Positions 54,763 to 64,000 of a stretch of DNA of 64,000 bases are shown here, piece by piece. A program made the position numbers and the translations under genes. This DNA is from Armigeres subalbatus (Eukaryota; Arthropoda; Insecta; Diptera; Culicidae), in NCBI RefSeq assembly GCF_024139115.2, contig NC_085141.1:428128338-428192337 (forward strand), given 5' to 3'. The stretch's first letter is position 1. Each line of letters begins with the position of its first letter. The notes below the pieces were generated by a model, which saw only the letters and a list, made by a program, of their open reading frames with translations, was not told where the DNA came from and did no database searches.

Positions 54763-55246
54763 CTGCATAGATAGCTTGTAGGGATTGATCCGTAACTAAT
54801 TTTAGAAGTCTATAATCTCCACAGAGAGTGAATAAGAATGCTCCGTAATACTCCGTAATCATACTTAAGAGCCAATGGAGGTTTTTCAATGTTCTCGAAA
54901 ATACCTTTATCGTACGATTTTTTAACGGCATTAGAAGGATTTCTAGAAGCTTCTCAGACTGTTTGGAAGTTCAAAAATCGTGTCAAAAGATACAACGGTT
55001 CACACAAATTTCCAGAAATATAATGAAAACTTCAACGATTTGAAGAAGTCCAAGTCTATTGTCTTGAGTTTATATTGCGACTTCAGGGAGTCCAAGAGAA
55101 TTCCTAATGGTTGATGAAGGCACCAGAAAACTTATAACATTAATTAGAGCCAATTTAAGAAACCTGTAAAATCTAATTTTGGATTTATGCGCATTCACTT
55201 GAATCTTTGTGAACGACCAGAATTACCTACGATATTCTACAAATCC

Positions 55247-56134
55247 TTAACCCGTATCGGCCTGAGTGAAGGAAAAAAATCAAATCACTGCCATTTCGTC
55301 ATTTGTTGTATTGGCCTGGTTTTTATCACTGTTCTGCTCGTACGGATCCCAGAATTCAGAATACATGTTGGGACTTGTGATATGGTCCTCCTATCCGGAG
55401 TTATTCCGGTGGGTCACTGAGTCAGATGCAGTAAATTTGACAACAACTTCCTTTTTTGGCTCTATAAGTTCAACAAAATGTTGCTTTTTTAGTCTCAATT
55501 CATATCATTTCGGTAGATTTGTATAATCCGTGTATACAAATCTACCGAAATGATATGAATTCAGACTAAAAAATGTCAGAACCAAAAATCTCGGTGACAC
55601 CTGTTCCAGAAATGGCCAACAACGGGGTTTCTTCGAACTGACGTTTCGGGAACCGGCCCAAAATAGACAGTTCTGTATTTGTGCTCCATACTAGCAATAT
55701 GGGTATCAAACTTCAGCATTTTGGAAGACTAGTGGAATTATGATATCCAGATATGATTCAGGGGATATTGGCCACACTGGGGCCAGTTCCGAGGCTCTTG
55801 GGGAAGCCTCCAGGGGCACCAAAATCGGCGATTTTCAAAATACCACAAACTATGGCAATATAGGTATCAAACTTCAGTATTTTGGGAGACGAGAGGAATT
55901 ATTACATCCAGATATGACATTGGCCACCCTGGAGCCTGGTCAAATTTACTGCATCTGACTCAGTGACCCACCGGAATAACTCCAGATAGGAGGACCACAT
56001 CACAAGTTCCAACATGTATTCTGAATTCTGGGATCCGTACAAGCAGAACAGTAATAAAACCAGGCCAATACGACAAAAAATGACGAAATTTCAATGATTT
56101 GAATTTTTTCCTTCACTCAGGCCGATACGGTTAA
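55247..56134. mobile_element. piggyBac-type non-autonomous element, 190-bp inverted repeats
   Basis: Element 55251-56130 (880 bp) lies between TTAA (55247-55250) and TTAA (56131-56134). Ends CCCGTATCGGCCTGAGTG and, reversed, CCGTATCGGCCTGAGTG. Inverted repeats run about 192 bp (55251-55443, 55939-56130) with scattered mismatches. CCC ends at TTAA match piggyBac. The interior has a 40-bp palindrome and two related direct repeats (about 55697 and 55857, GGTATCAAACTTCAG). No transposase. Confidence 0.9.
55486..55572. repeat. Internal palindrome, 40-bp arms
   Basis: Arms 55486-55525 and 55533-55572 (TTTTTAGTCTCAATTCATAT...) are reverse complements with one mismatch around a 7-nt loop, inside the piggyBac-type element. 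Confidence 0.9.
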
Positions 56135-56854
56135 TGTTCTGTTTCTAGAAGTGATAAGGCTTCCAGTAGCTCAGAAACTCATATGGACTTCAATGATTCA
56201 CACAAGCAGAGATTTTCATACGTTTCTAGGAATTAAAAAAAAACATTTTTCATATCTGGAATTTTTTGAGGAAAGGTCTGGAAAGTCAGGGAAAGTCAGG
56301 GAATTTTATTCTCAAATTTTAGTCGACACCCTGTTATTGTAATCGTTTTTTATCGTTATCGCCGATAAAGTTAATTGTGTTCAACGTAATCGCTTGCTGC
56401 GATAACGATGAATTAACTCAATTATTATCGGAGTTCGATAATTTAACGTAAGTTAACTCGATAATTTAACGATAATGGGGTTAATAGGTTACGCGATTAA
56501 AGTTGGTATACAATTTTGACAGAAGCCGAGAATTGAACAAATTGATTGCAGCCTGTTGACCAGAGTTGATTTTGATCGAAGCGATACACCAAAAAAAAAA
56601 GACAGAGCATCGGGGTCAGACCACTTGTACTTGCGCATGTGCTGGAAAGTTTGTTGTACGAACGTCGATTGGAAGGACATGAGTTGGATCAAGAAATGTG
56701 TTGGAGGCAAGAAGCTCAGGAAGACTGACTCAATGTTGAGCGGCGCGAGGAGATTAGCAAGGCGAGTATCAGCTAGTGTACACAACCTTGCTGTAGACGG
56801 GAGATGGGTAGGAAGCAGGCGTCAAATAGATGTAGCTGATCTTGTACTGTAGAT

Positions 56855-57480
56855 TCATTCATTTATTTAGTTAACATCTAAACAGATAACACTGAATCAA
56901 CAATTTGACGCCACAATGCACGGTTCGAGGCCGCATCTCTCCATCCTCGGATACGCCCCACGCTCGCCAAGTCGTTCTGCACCTAGTCTGCCCATCTCGC
57001 TCGCTGCGCTCCACGCCGTCTCGTACCTGCCGGATCGGAAGCGAACACCATCTTTGCATGGTTGCTGTCCGGCATTCTTGCAACATGTCCTGCCCATCGT
57101 ACCCTTCCGGCTTTAGCTACCTTCTGGATACTTGGTTCGCCGTAGAGTTGGGCGAGCTCATAATTCATTCTTCACCGCCACACACCGTCTTCTTGCACAC
57201 CGCCAAAGATGGTCCTAAGCACCCGTCTCCCGAATACTCCGAGTGCTTGCAAGTCCTCCTCGAGCATTGTCCATGCTTCATGTCCGTAGAGGACAACCGG
57301 TCTTATAAGCGTCTTGTACATGACACATTTGGTGCGGTGGCGAATCTTTTTCGACCGCAGTTTCTTCTGAAGCCCGTAGTAGGCCCGACTTCCACAGATG
57401 ATGCGCCTTCGTATTTTACGACTAACGTTGTTGTCAGCCGTTAGCAAGGATCCGAGGTAGACGAGGTGTACTGTAGATAC
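56855..57480 (-). mobile_element. Third RTE-clade LINE, 3' fragment
   Basis: Minus strand: HLVYLGSLLTADNNVSRKIR, RSKKIRHRTKCVMYKTLIRP, VVLYGHEAWTMLEEDLQALG, VLRTIFGGVQEDGVW, then after a frame change GRVRWAGHVARMPDSNHAKM and TRRRGAQRARW. This is the RTE C-terminal region. 5' truncated at about 57480; the 3' end lies near 56855 in the shell element. Confidence 0.85.
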
Positions 57481-58200
57481 TTGTCGTTTAATTAATAGAG
57501 AGCTGTAGCTGCTGGAAAAAGTATCAGTCAGTAGCCCTCCATTGCACAGTGGGAAAAAAGGGACATTGAGTGGTATAGGGGAATCTAGTATTTTTTGTGA
57601 AGGTGTTCTATTAGCTATCTCCGATATTTTCATGTCTATTCATCTCTTACTAATTTAATAATAAGATGATATCGTTTGTGCTCCACAAAGAACCTACATC
57701 CCTGAGCTTACCAAATAAACGAACTTGCAAAAAAAATCATGTCTGATGGGAGGTATAAAAATGTGATATGAGTTTATCACCTAAGTTGGGTTTCGCGTTC
57801 ATTTTGTAAGAAGAAAAATGACACTGTTTGCGAACCGGAAATGAAACAGCATTTTTTGTCCCGGGTATCCCGGGATTTTCGGGACTTCAAAAATAATATC
57901 CCGGAAATCGAGAAATCCCGAATTTTCCTAAATCCCAGCATTTTTTTGTCCCGGGATGTCCCGCGATGGAAACTCTAAAAATGATCATGAAAGTTGTCAT
58001 TGCAAGGCACAATATTTTTGTGGATTTGACAGATTTGATGAAGGGTTGGCTCGAAAAAATATTTATTGTGTAGATATCATTGAAAGGGGATCAAGTCTCC
58101 AAAATTTTTAAGATGACATGCGCTGTTAAATTCCATAACAAAAGTACTCACAGGAAGTCGGAAAATCTGCGTATTTTGGAGGAAATACATTAAAAAATGA

Positions 58201-58925
58201 GAGTGCACTAGGGTGGCTCAAAAAACACTTTTTCAAATTTTATGATGGGCCGCCCTCTTATTCGGTTCTATTTGGTGCCCTGATGCTCTGGACAAAATTT
58301 CAGCCAAATCGGTCAACGTTTGGGCAGTGCTAAACTCATTGGAAGTTTATATGAAAAAATATATGCAGAAACATCCTTAAACAGTGATTTGCAGTTGGAC
58401 GGCACAATTTACGATCAAGAACCATGATACTCATTCAGTTCTTGTAGAATTAGATACAGAATGTTATGCTGAAAACTGCGAGAAGATTAGACTTTATTAG
58501 GCAAAGATATTAGCATTTTACTGGAGTGTTGTAGGGGTGAATTTATTTCTTTTCAAAGGTAAAAGAAACGAAATTTGCTCAAACCCCACTTCAGAGGAAT
58601 GCTTATAACTTAGCCGGGCAAACTCCAATCTTCTCGCGGTTTTCTGCATAACATTCTGTATTAAATTCTTCAAGATCTGAATGAGTATCATAGTTCTTCA
58701 TCGTAAGTTGTGCCGTCCAACTGCAATTCACTGTTTTTGGATGTTTCTGCATACATTTTTGCATATAAACTTCCAACGAGTTTAGCACCACTCAAACGTT
58801 GACCGATTTGGCTGAAATTTTGTCCAGTGCATAAGGGGCATCAAATAGAATGGAATAAGAGAGCGACATATAAAAAAAAAATGAAAAAGTTTTCCCATAC
58901 TAATTTGAGCCACCCTAGAGTGCAC
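58201..58925. mobile_element. hAT-type foldback element, perfect 8-bp target duplication
   Basis: Element 58209-58917 (709 bp) lies between GAGTGCAC (58201-58208) and GAGTGCAC (58918-58925). Ends TAGGGTGGCTCAAA. The two arms are about 285-310 bp each, 80-90 percent alike by eye, with a roughly 100-bp centre. Non-coding. It starts 215 bp after the shell element. Confidence 0.9.
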
Positions 58926-60751
58926 GTTTCTACTTTTAACAAAACGAGATCTAAGATAGGGATCAATTCCCCCCGAATGATTTTGAAGTCGATTTTTGAG
59001 AGAACTAAAAAAAAAGGATTCTGTATTAATAAGAACAACAATTTGCAGACTGTCACATTTAAGTAAAGTTTAATTATACATTTCATAGAGTGATCTTCGA
59101 TTTCCGAGGGTTTCTGGAAAAGAAGTATTAAACGAAAGAGTAAGATCGTCGCTTTGGTTCGATTTGCTCTGCTGTCAGAATATGTTATGGAACAGAACTG
59201 TCGAATCGTATAGGGGAAGAGGCTCCAAAACGCCCAACCCCCCTCGCCCCGGAGCAAAACGCCTTCCGTGGTTTCCCTCATATTTACCGTCATTAAGATG
59301 ACCGTAACAAAACTAGATCTAGAAAATTATGTAGGTTAGGCGAAAAAAGTTTCAAAATAGTGTATGGGAAGGTCGGAAAAACCGAAAATTTCCACATTTT
59401 AAAGAAACGTCTAACATTTTGGCAAGGCAAAACGTGCTAGTGGCACTAACCTACAATGTACTTGCGTCTCCACGCACTATCCATACCAGAATGCTGATTC
59501 GCCGACGCATGGTGCTTTGTTCCCCAGAAGCTACCAGCTAAAAGACGTTTTGCTTCATGAGTTTTCCGGCTATCTTGTTTAACTGATGCATAATGTAAAA
59601 ATACCCATGAATAGCGTTACAAATAAGACAATAAAGCAGTGTTTGCTTAGCTAGGACATATTGACCCCCCCCCCTTCCCCTAATCTTTTTTTGTTTGATT
59701 GTTTATTTCACAATGTTATCATAACCCTGCCGACATCTTGTACATGTCTAGGTCTACTATGATCGATCATAGCCATGAAAATGTTTCCCATCCGAAAACA
59801 TCCTAGACCAGAATCGAGAACGGTGGAATTAAATGAAATAGCACTAACTATTATAATGAGACGATATTTAAGTTACATATGTATAATAATTCTCTGTCAA
59901 TCATTATACAAACGAACAGATGGAGAAGCATGGTACAGCAAATTTTCACTACCAGAAGTGCAACCTAGTTTTTGGTTTCTAGTTTTATTTTCACATTACT
60001 GATTAGATTATTATTACTATTGAAACGTTTCTTTGAAACGATTCTTTGAAGAGAAAAATAGTTCATATTTCCATAACTACTATTTTTCATTGTATCGATG
60101 GGCCTCAGATCGAAATACTAATATTTGTGACATAAATAATCTTGAAATCTCGCATATTATCCAGCAAGCCAAAGCCATCATTTGATATCTGTGTGGTTTT
60201 GAGCTTGAGTTACACCGTAAGGTAGAATATACATTTACGTGTCACCTCAGGGAATATACACATTGCATGTTATTAGATTCATGGTCCTGCATTTTGTGAT
60301 CAATTGAAGCTTGCGCCGAGTCGGGGCGAAAGCGTAGACAATCAAACGGGTGAACTTTTCGTGAAATATTTCAACGGGCGCGGCGAGAGTGCACAAAAGC
60401 TTTCGGTCTTGGAGGAGCTTTAGATCATTTCGTCCGCGGCGAAACAGGATGAAATTGGATTGATAATAATCAGTGTGCTTTTATGTCAGGATTATCAATG
60501 GCGTCAATTATAGGTTATTTGAAATAGATCTCATACCTATCATAAATAATAACATATTGCATCAGATAATACAACAGTCGAGCACTCAAATAGGTTAATT
60601 CGTGAAATTGTGGTCATGCAAGAAATGCTATATTCTTACAACTCAATTGATAAAATGAATTTTGTGCATTATGCAAGTAGGTTGTATATTAAAATCAACT
60701 TCATAGGATGCAACAATGAGGATAAAGTTTTCCGTTTTATTAATTACATAG
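58926..60751. other. Anonymous sequence with one SINE-like trace
   Basis: 59775-59825 (GTTTCCCATCCGAAAACATC, then CTAGACCAGAATCGAGAACG) resembles the reversed B-box region of the SINE at 39853-40136, a probable remnant. 60300-60480 is more GC-rich and looks single-copy. No genes recognised. Confidence 0.4.
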
Positions 60752-61402
60752 TAGGGTAAAACGGTATAATGCGCCCCACCTGGCAAAAACCCCCCTTTAA
60801 TTTCTAGAAAACTATAACTAACTAAGAGTAAAAATCAGTTGGTACCTTTAAATATTTGTAAAACCATCATACTATGTAAATGTGGAAGTATTTTTGTATT
60901 ACATTAATGAAAATAATAGCAACATACAAAAAGCTACAGTTTTGATGTAACTTTTAATGTTTGTTTGCACAACATTCTAGAGCGACCCTAGCATACTGTC
61001 CGCAAAATTTGCACTGGAACACTCAGTTGGGCAACAAAATAACTTTTCTCAGTGATTAATGTAATATAAAATTGCTTCCATCTTCAAAAATGTAAAGGAT
61101 TTCGAAAATATGTTTCACGGGCCAAAACGCCCCAGTGTAGGCAGGACGGTATGCCCTTACCAACTGGACACAAGCGCAGCGAGCCTGCAGCAGTTGCTTC
61201 CAAATTATATGGAAAATATTAAAATGTAATTCACACCTGCTTGAATGGACTTATGTTGGTTTTTAATGTCAAGCACATAAGGATTTGTATCCTTTTTATA
61301 ATGGGATAGAAAAAATAACACAAAGTTTGCATGAATTGCGATGAAAAGTAAAAAGTTATCATAGGTATTGCCTTAGGGGGCGTATTATACCGTCTTACCC
61401 TA
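60752..61402. mobile_element. TA-flanked element with GGGTAAA ends, second member
   Basis: Left TAGGGTAAAACGGTATAATG and right, reversed, TAGGGTAAGACGGTATAATA, continuing CGCCCC. TA on both sides. 651 bp, non-coding. The first seven bases agree with those of 52771-53318. Confidence 0.8.
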
Positions 61403-63932
61403 TTAGTTACAAATATTTATGATCAAGAATTCGAACCTTCAGAGTATCCTAACTTGTAAAATTCAAATATCAGTTGATTTAAATCTCTTCAGTCTGCGGA
61501 TATGCATTTATCTCATCTGAATTATCCAGCTGCCAATGTTCTCACAATGGATTTAATTTATTTAGCCTTTGTTTTAATCTCAGTTCATTGTGGTTTGCAT
61601 ATAATGTAGAAAATAATTAAATTTTAATATGATTTTTTTATTCAAATTATGCCTCTAACATATTATTTGAATTGACTCCATTGCATTGCATTTGCAACTA
61701 AAACAACTAAAACAACAACAACAAAAAATACGATGATGTTTTAAATATTGTTTTTAAAAATTTATTTCAAAATTGGGCGAGGTTAGAAGTCAATATGATG
61801 AATTATGGAGTTCATATAGACTTATCAGCAAAAGTTAACCTTCCATAATGTCCGGCCAGTAAAGGTAAAATTGAATCAACACGTCCTTTGGCTGGAGGAA
61901 GTGAGCAAGTTCAAAGGGATGAGAGTTACCGAGAAAGCAAACAGAAAAAAAATGAAACTATCGTGACCCGGTCGACCCCGGTAGCAGACAGTGACCGGTC
62001 GATAGCACTTTCCGTTCGGATCAAAATATTCCGAGTACCTTTGCCAAGGTGCACTGAAACTGTGGTATGGTGACTTTGGGGTTGGCGAACATCAAATTAC
62101 CTTTCACAGAGCATGCCATGTCTGGGAGGATGACGGCAGTGAATCGGAAGTGAGTCGGGATCGTTCCCTTTATTCCTGGTCGGTGTCTACGAACGCCATT
62201 ATGCCAAATGGTAGGGAACGATGAACGATGGCAGTCAGTTCTGGAGACGAGCTTCCCTGCGTAAAATGAGGAGGTGGGAGAAAGTGTATGTTTGTTGAAC
62301 TATATTTTCCCTGGCCCATGTGGACAGGAGGACGCCGACCAACGGCAACGGTTAGGTTAGGGCTGATGTGGGGCAGCATGGCGGTCTGTCGGAGTTGTTC
62401 CGGGATGGCGTTTTTATGCTACTGGTACATTGGCGTCGCCATCGAGACTGCAGGAACGACGCGGTAAATGGCTTGACATATTTTGCTGCAACTGTGTGTC
62501 TGTACATCCACATCATCATCATAACGGCCGTCATCGCAGTAGACGCTGAACAGGGGTACCCCATCCCCCCGGCAACGACGGCGTGGCGGCAAATAGCAAC
62601 CGCGCCGGTTCCTATGTACTAACGCGGACTTTGCTACTTTGGTAGCGCTACAGCGACGAGGGAAAAGCCGAAAGTGGCGTGGTTTTTAAATATTGTTTTT
62701 TTTTTGTTTCCCTTTAGAGTTTGCGTCTGTGGATTGCAGGATAGTTGCCGGGATGTGGGGAATATTCTATGTGCCTTCCGAGTTGGGGAGTACTTTTCCG
62801 GAGTGCTTTGACTCCTTTCTCGGCATTGCGGATATTTTTCGAACGTCCCGGTCTGGGTGGAGTACGCTGCTCAGGATATTGGAAGGAAATGTTCCAGAAA
62901 TATAGCTAGGAAAGGGATAGTAATATTTTGATGTTTTAGGTGGGTTGCTATGATGATAATTCACTTTTGTTTCTGCTCGCAATATAAACAATCGGTTTAA
63001 AAGTAAATTCGATTGCTTTTACTTTCTGATACGTTATAACAATAGAAGGTGGATGGGTTCGAATCTTGTTTTGGCCCAGGAAATGTTCTCGACTTCTCTG
63101 GGTACACAAGTTTTCGTTTTTGCCACATAACACACGACCGAAAAAATGGCTACTATATCTCAGCCGTCAGTAAACCGATTTGAACAATTTTGGAACTCAC
63201 ACATTTTCTCGTCATCCAAGATCTGAAACGATGAGACCTCCGATAGGATCTATCGGGGCCTCAAAACGTCGGAGCATGTTGTGATTTTCATACAAATTGC
63301 GTGGTGGGTGCTCACGAGCTCGATGTTCATGGTGATATAAGTATGATAGTTTGGAAGATTTAAAAAGTTGCAGTCTTCCACAAATTTGTTCAAAAGGTCA
63401 ATACGAAACTGTCGCACGTCATATTGTTCCGGAAGTCATCCGCTGGGCGGCACTAGTGTATATGGGAATATTCGTTGGATTAGATATAAGTGGAATCCGT
63501 AATATTTAGAACGTTGCAGTCTTCTACAAAGTTGTCCATGAAGTCAAAACGGAACTGTCACAAATCATATTATTTCGGAACTCGTCCGATTGACGGCGTT
63601 AGTGTATATTTTTTAAAGATTTTTTTAACATCTTTTCAGGATATTTTCAAAACTTCACCGGAAGAAACTTTTGGATTTCGTCGGAAAAATCTGATGAACT
63701 GCTCCCGAAAATTCTCTGAGCTTTTCCAAAATATTCATTTGAAAATTATTTTCAGATTTTCCAAGCTACTTCAAAGTAACCAAGCTTTGGAATTTCCAAG
63801 GAAAGTTGGGAAATACTTTTGAATTCACATGAAAAATTCTTCATAATAAAATTGAAAAGTAGGAGGGTCGTTTGGCAGAAAGCCATTTGGCCGAATAATA
63901 CGATAAGTCGAAAATCATAAAATCCAAGTGCT
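61403..63932. other. Mostly anonymous; possible SINE head at 63045-63130
   Basis: 61860-62650 is GC-richer, with frames of 60-84 codons on both strands, unrecognised. 63050-63115 has GGGTTCGAATCTTG, then AAATGTTCTCGACTTCTCTG and GGTACACAAG, a degenerate match to the SINE B box and the body that follows it. Nothing else supported. Confidence 0.4.
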
Positions 63933-64000
63933 TCTTCTCCTTTTTCTTCTTCTTCTTCTTATTGGAATTACATACCACACTGGGACATTGCCGCCACGTT
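63933..64000 (-). mobile_element. 3' end of a tRNA-derived SINE cut by the window edge
   Basis: CTTCTTCTTCTTCTTATTGG, then AATTACATACCACACTGGG and ACATTGCCGCCACG match the tail side of the SINEs at 39853 and 48382. The head lies beyond the window. Confidence 0.8.

Larger units (their letters stand above)
52628..56338. mobile_element. CAGGGTGTCGACTA-ended element with 5-bp target duplication
   Basis: The left end CAGGGTGTCGACTACCTGG (52633) and the right end CAGGGTGTCGACTA reversed (56333) are flanked by TTATT on both sides. Subterminal TGGAAAGTCAGGGAA repeats occur at both ends. Later elements inside: 52771-53318, 54661-54762 and 55251-56130. 53319-54660 and 54763-55246 are AT-rich; a 98-codon plus frame at 54128-54424 is unrecognised and might be a transposase remnant. 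Confidence 0.78.
49200..57985. mobile_element. hAT-type shell element, 8.8 kb with nested insertions
   Basis: The left end TAGAGTTTCCATTTCCCGG (49208) and the right end, reversed, TAGAGTTTCCATCGCGGGAC (57977) are flanked by a perfect 8-bp duplication AAAATGAT (49200-49207, 57978-57985). CCCGGGA words crowd both subterminal regions (49220-49290, 57850-57965), as in the related element at 18237-19717. The interior is mostly later insertions: mariner 2, a CAGGGTGTCGAC element and an RTE fragment. 56339-56854 and 57481-57840 show nothing else. No transposase of its own was seen. Confidence 0.85.

Noticed and set aside
61888..62622. GC-richer block with open frames on both strands
   Set aside because: Frames are short, overlapping and without recognisable domains or splice structure; left as unannotated.
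1..64000. Endogenous viral elements such as flavivirus- or rhabdovirus-like fragments
   Set aside because: These are common in Aedes genomes, but none of the translated frames showed non-retroelement viral motifs.

Overview
The window reads as a stretch of culicine mosquito genome, most likely Aedes. This is inferred from the repeat content: tRNA-derived SINEs with a GAA-rich tail, RTE-, R1- and L2/CR1-like LINEs, a BEL/Pao LTR element, mariner elements, and many palindromic MITEs inserted at TTAA, TA or 8-bp targets. No bacterial signals apply. I recognise one plausible host gene, a small secreted six-cysteine protein on the minus strand at 15845-16189 with its own TATA box. Almost everything else identifiable is transposon-derived, and every transposon reading frame is broken.

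Layout. 1-3.7 kb: non-coding. 3.7-4.2 kb: two palindromic MITEs. 4.5-6.8 kb: a degenerate satellite-like repeat in two orientations. 7.4-10.3 kb: dispersed repeats, a MITE and a decayed minus-strand LINE. 11.4-14.8 kb: a second copy of that MITE and a hAT-type element with a nested palindrome. 15.8-16.3 kb: the host gene. 18.2-19.7 kb: a hAT-type element with a perfect 8-bp target duplication. 20.3-28.4 kb: a full-length BEL/Pao element with two LTRs, a 5-bp target duplication and frameshifted gag, protease, RT/RNase H and integrase regions. 28.8-32 kb: minus-strand RTE LINE. 32.1-33.95 kb: fragments of two further LINEs. 34-36.7 kb: plus-strand RTE LINE interrupted by a MITE. 38.4 kb: MITE. 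39.7-41.6 kb: dispersed repeat carrying a SINE and a mariner element. 41.6 kb: a perfect 52-bp palindrome. 41.8-44.6 kb: internally deleted R1-clade LINE. 45-49 kb: MITEs, repeats and a SINE. 49.2-58 kb: an 8.8-kb nest of elements inside a hAT-type shell. 58.2-61.4 kb: two more terminal-inverted-repeat elements. 61.4-64 kb: mostly anonymous sequence ending in a SINE tail.

The most unusual object is at 50494-52042. It is a 1539-bp element with 48-bp terminal inverted repeats starting TGTAG and a 5-bp target duplication, inserted cleanly into a mariner transposase gene. It carries what looks like a histone-type core promoter (paired CCAAT blocks, TATA box, CATTCG cap motif). That promoter is followed by a 120-bp tandem array in which each unit repeats a TATA-like box and a CATTCG motif 31 bp apart. 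This nest lies inside the hAT shell (49208-57977), whose perfect 8-bp duplication shows that the other insertions are later.

All coordinates and sequence matches were read by eye. Family names are from memory of published families and have not been checked by database search.
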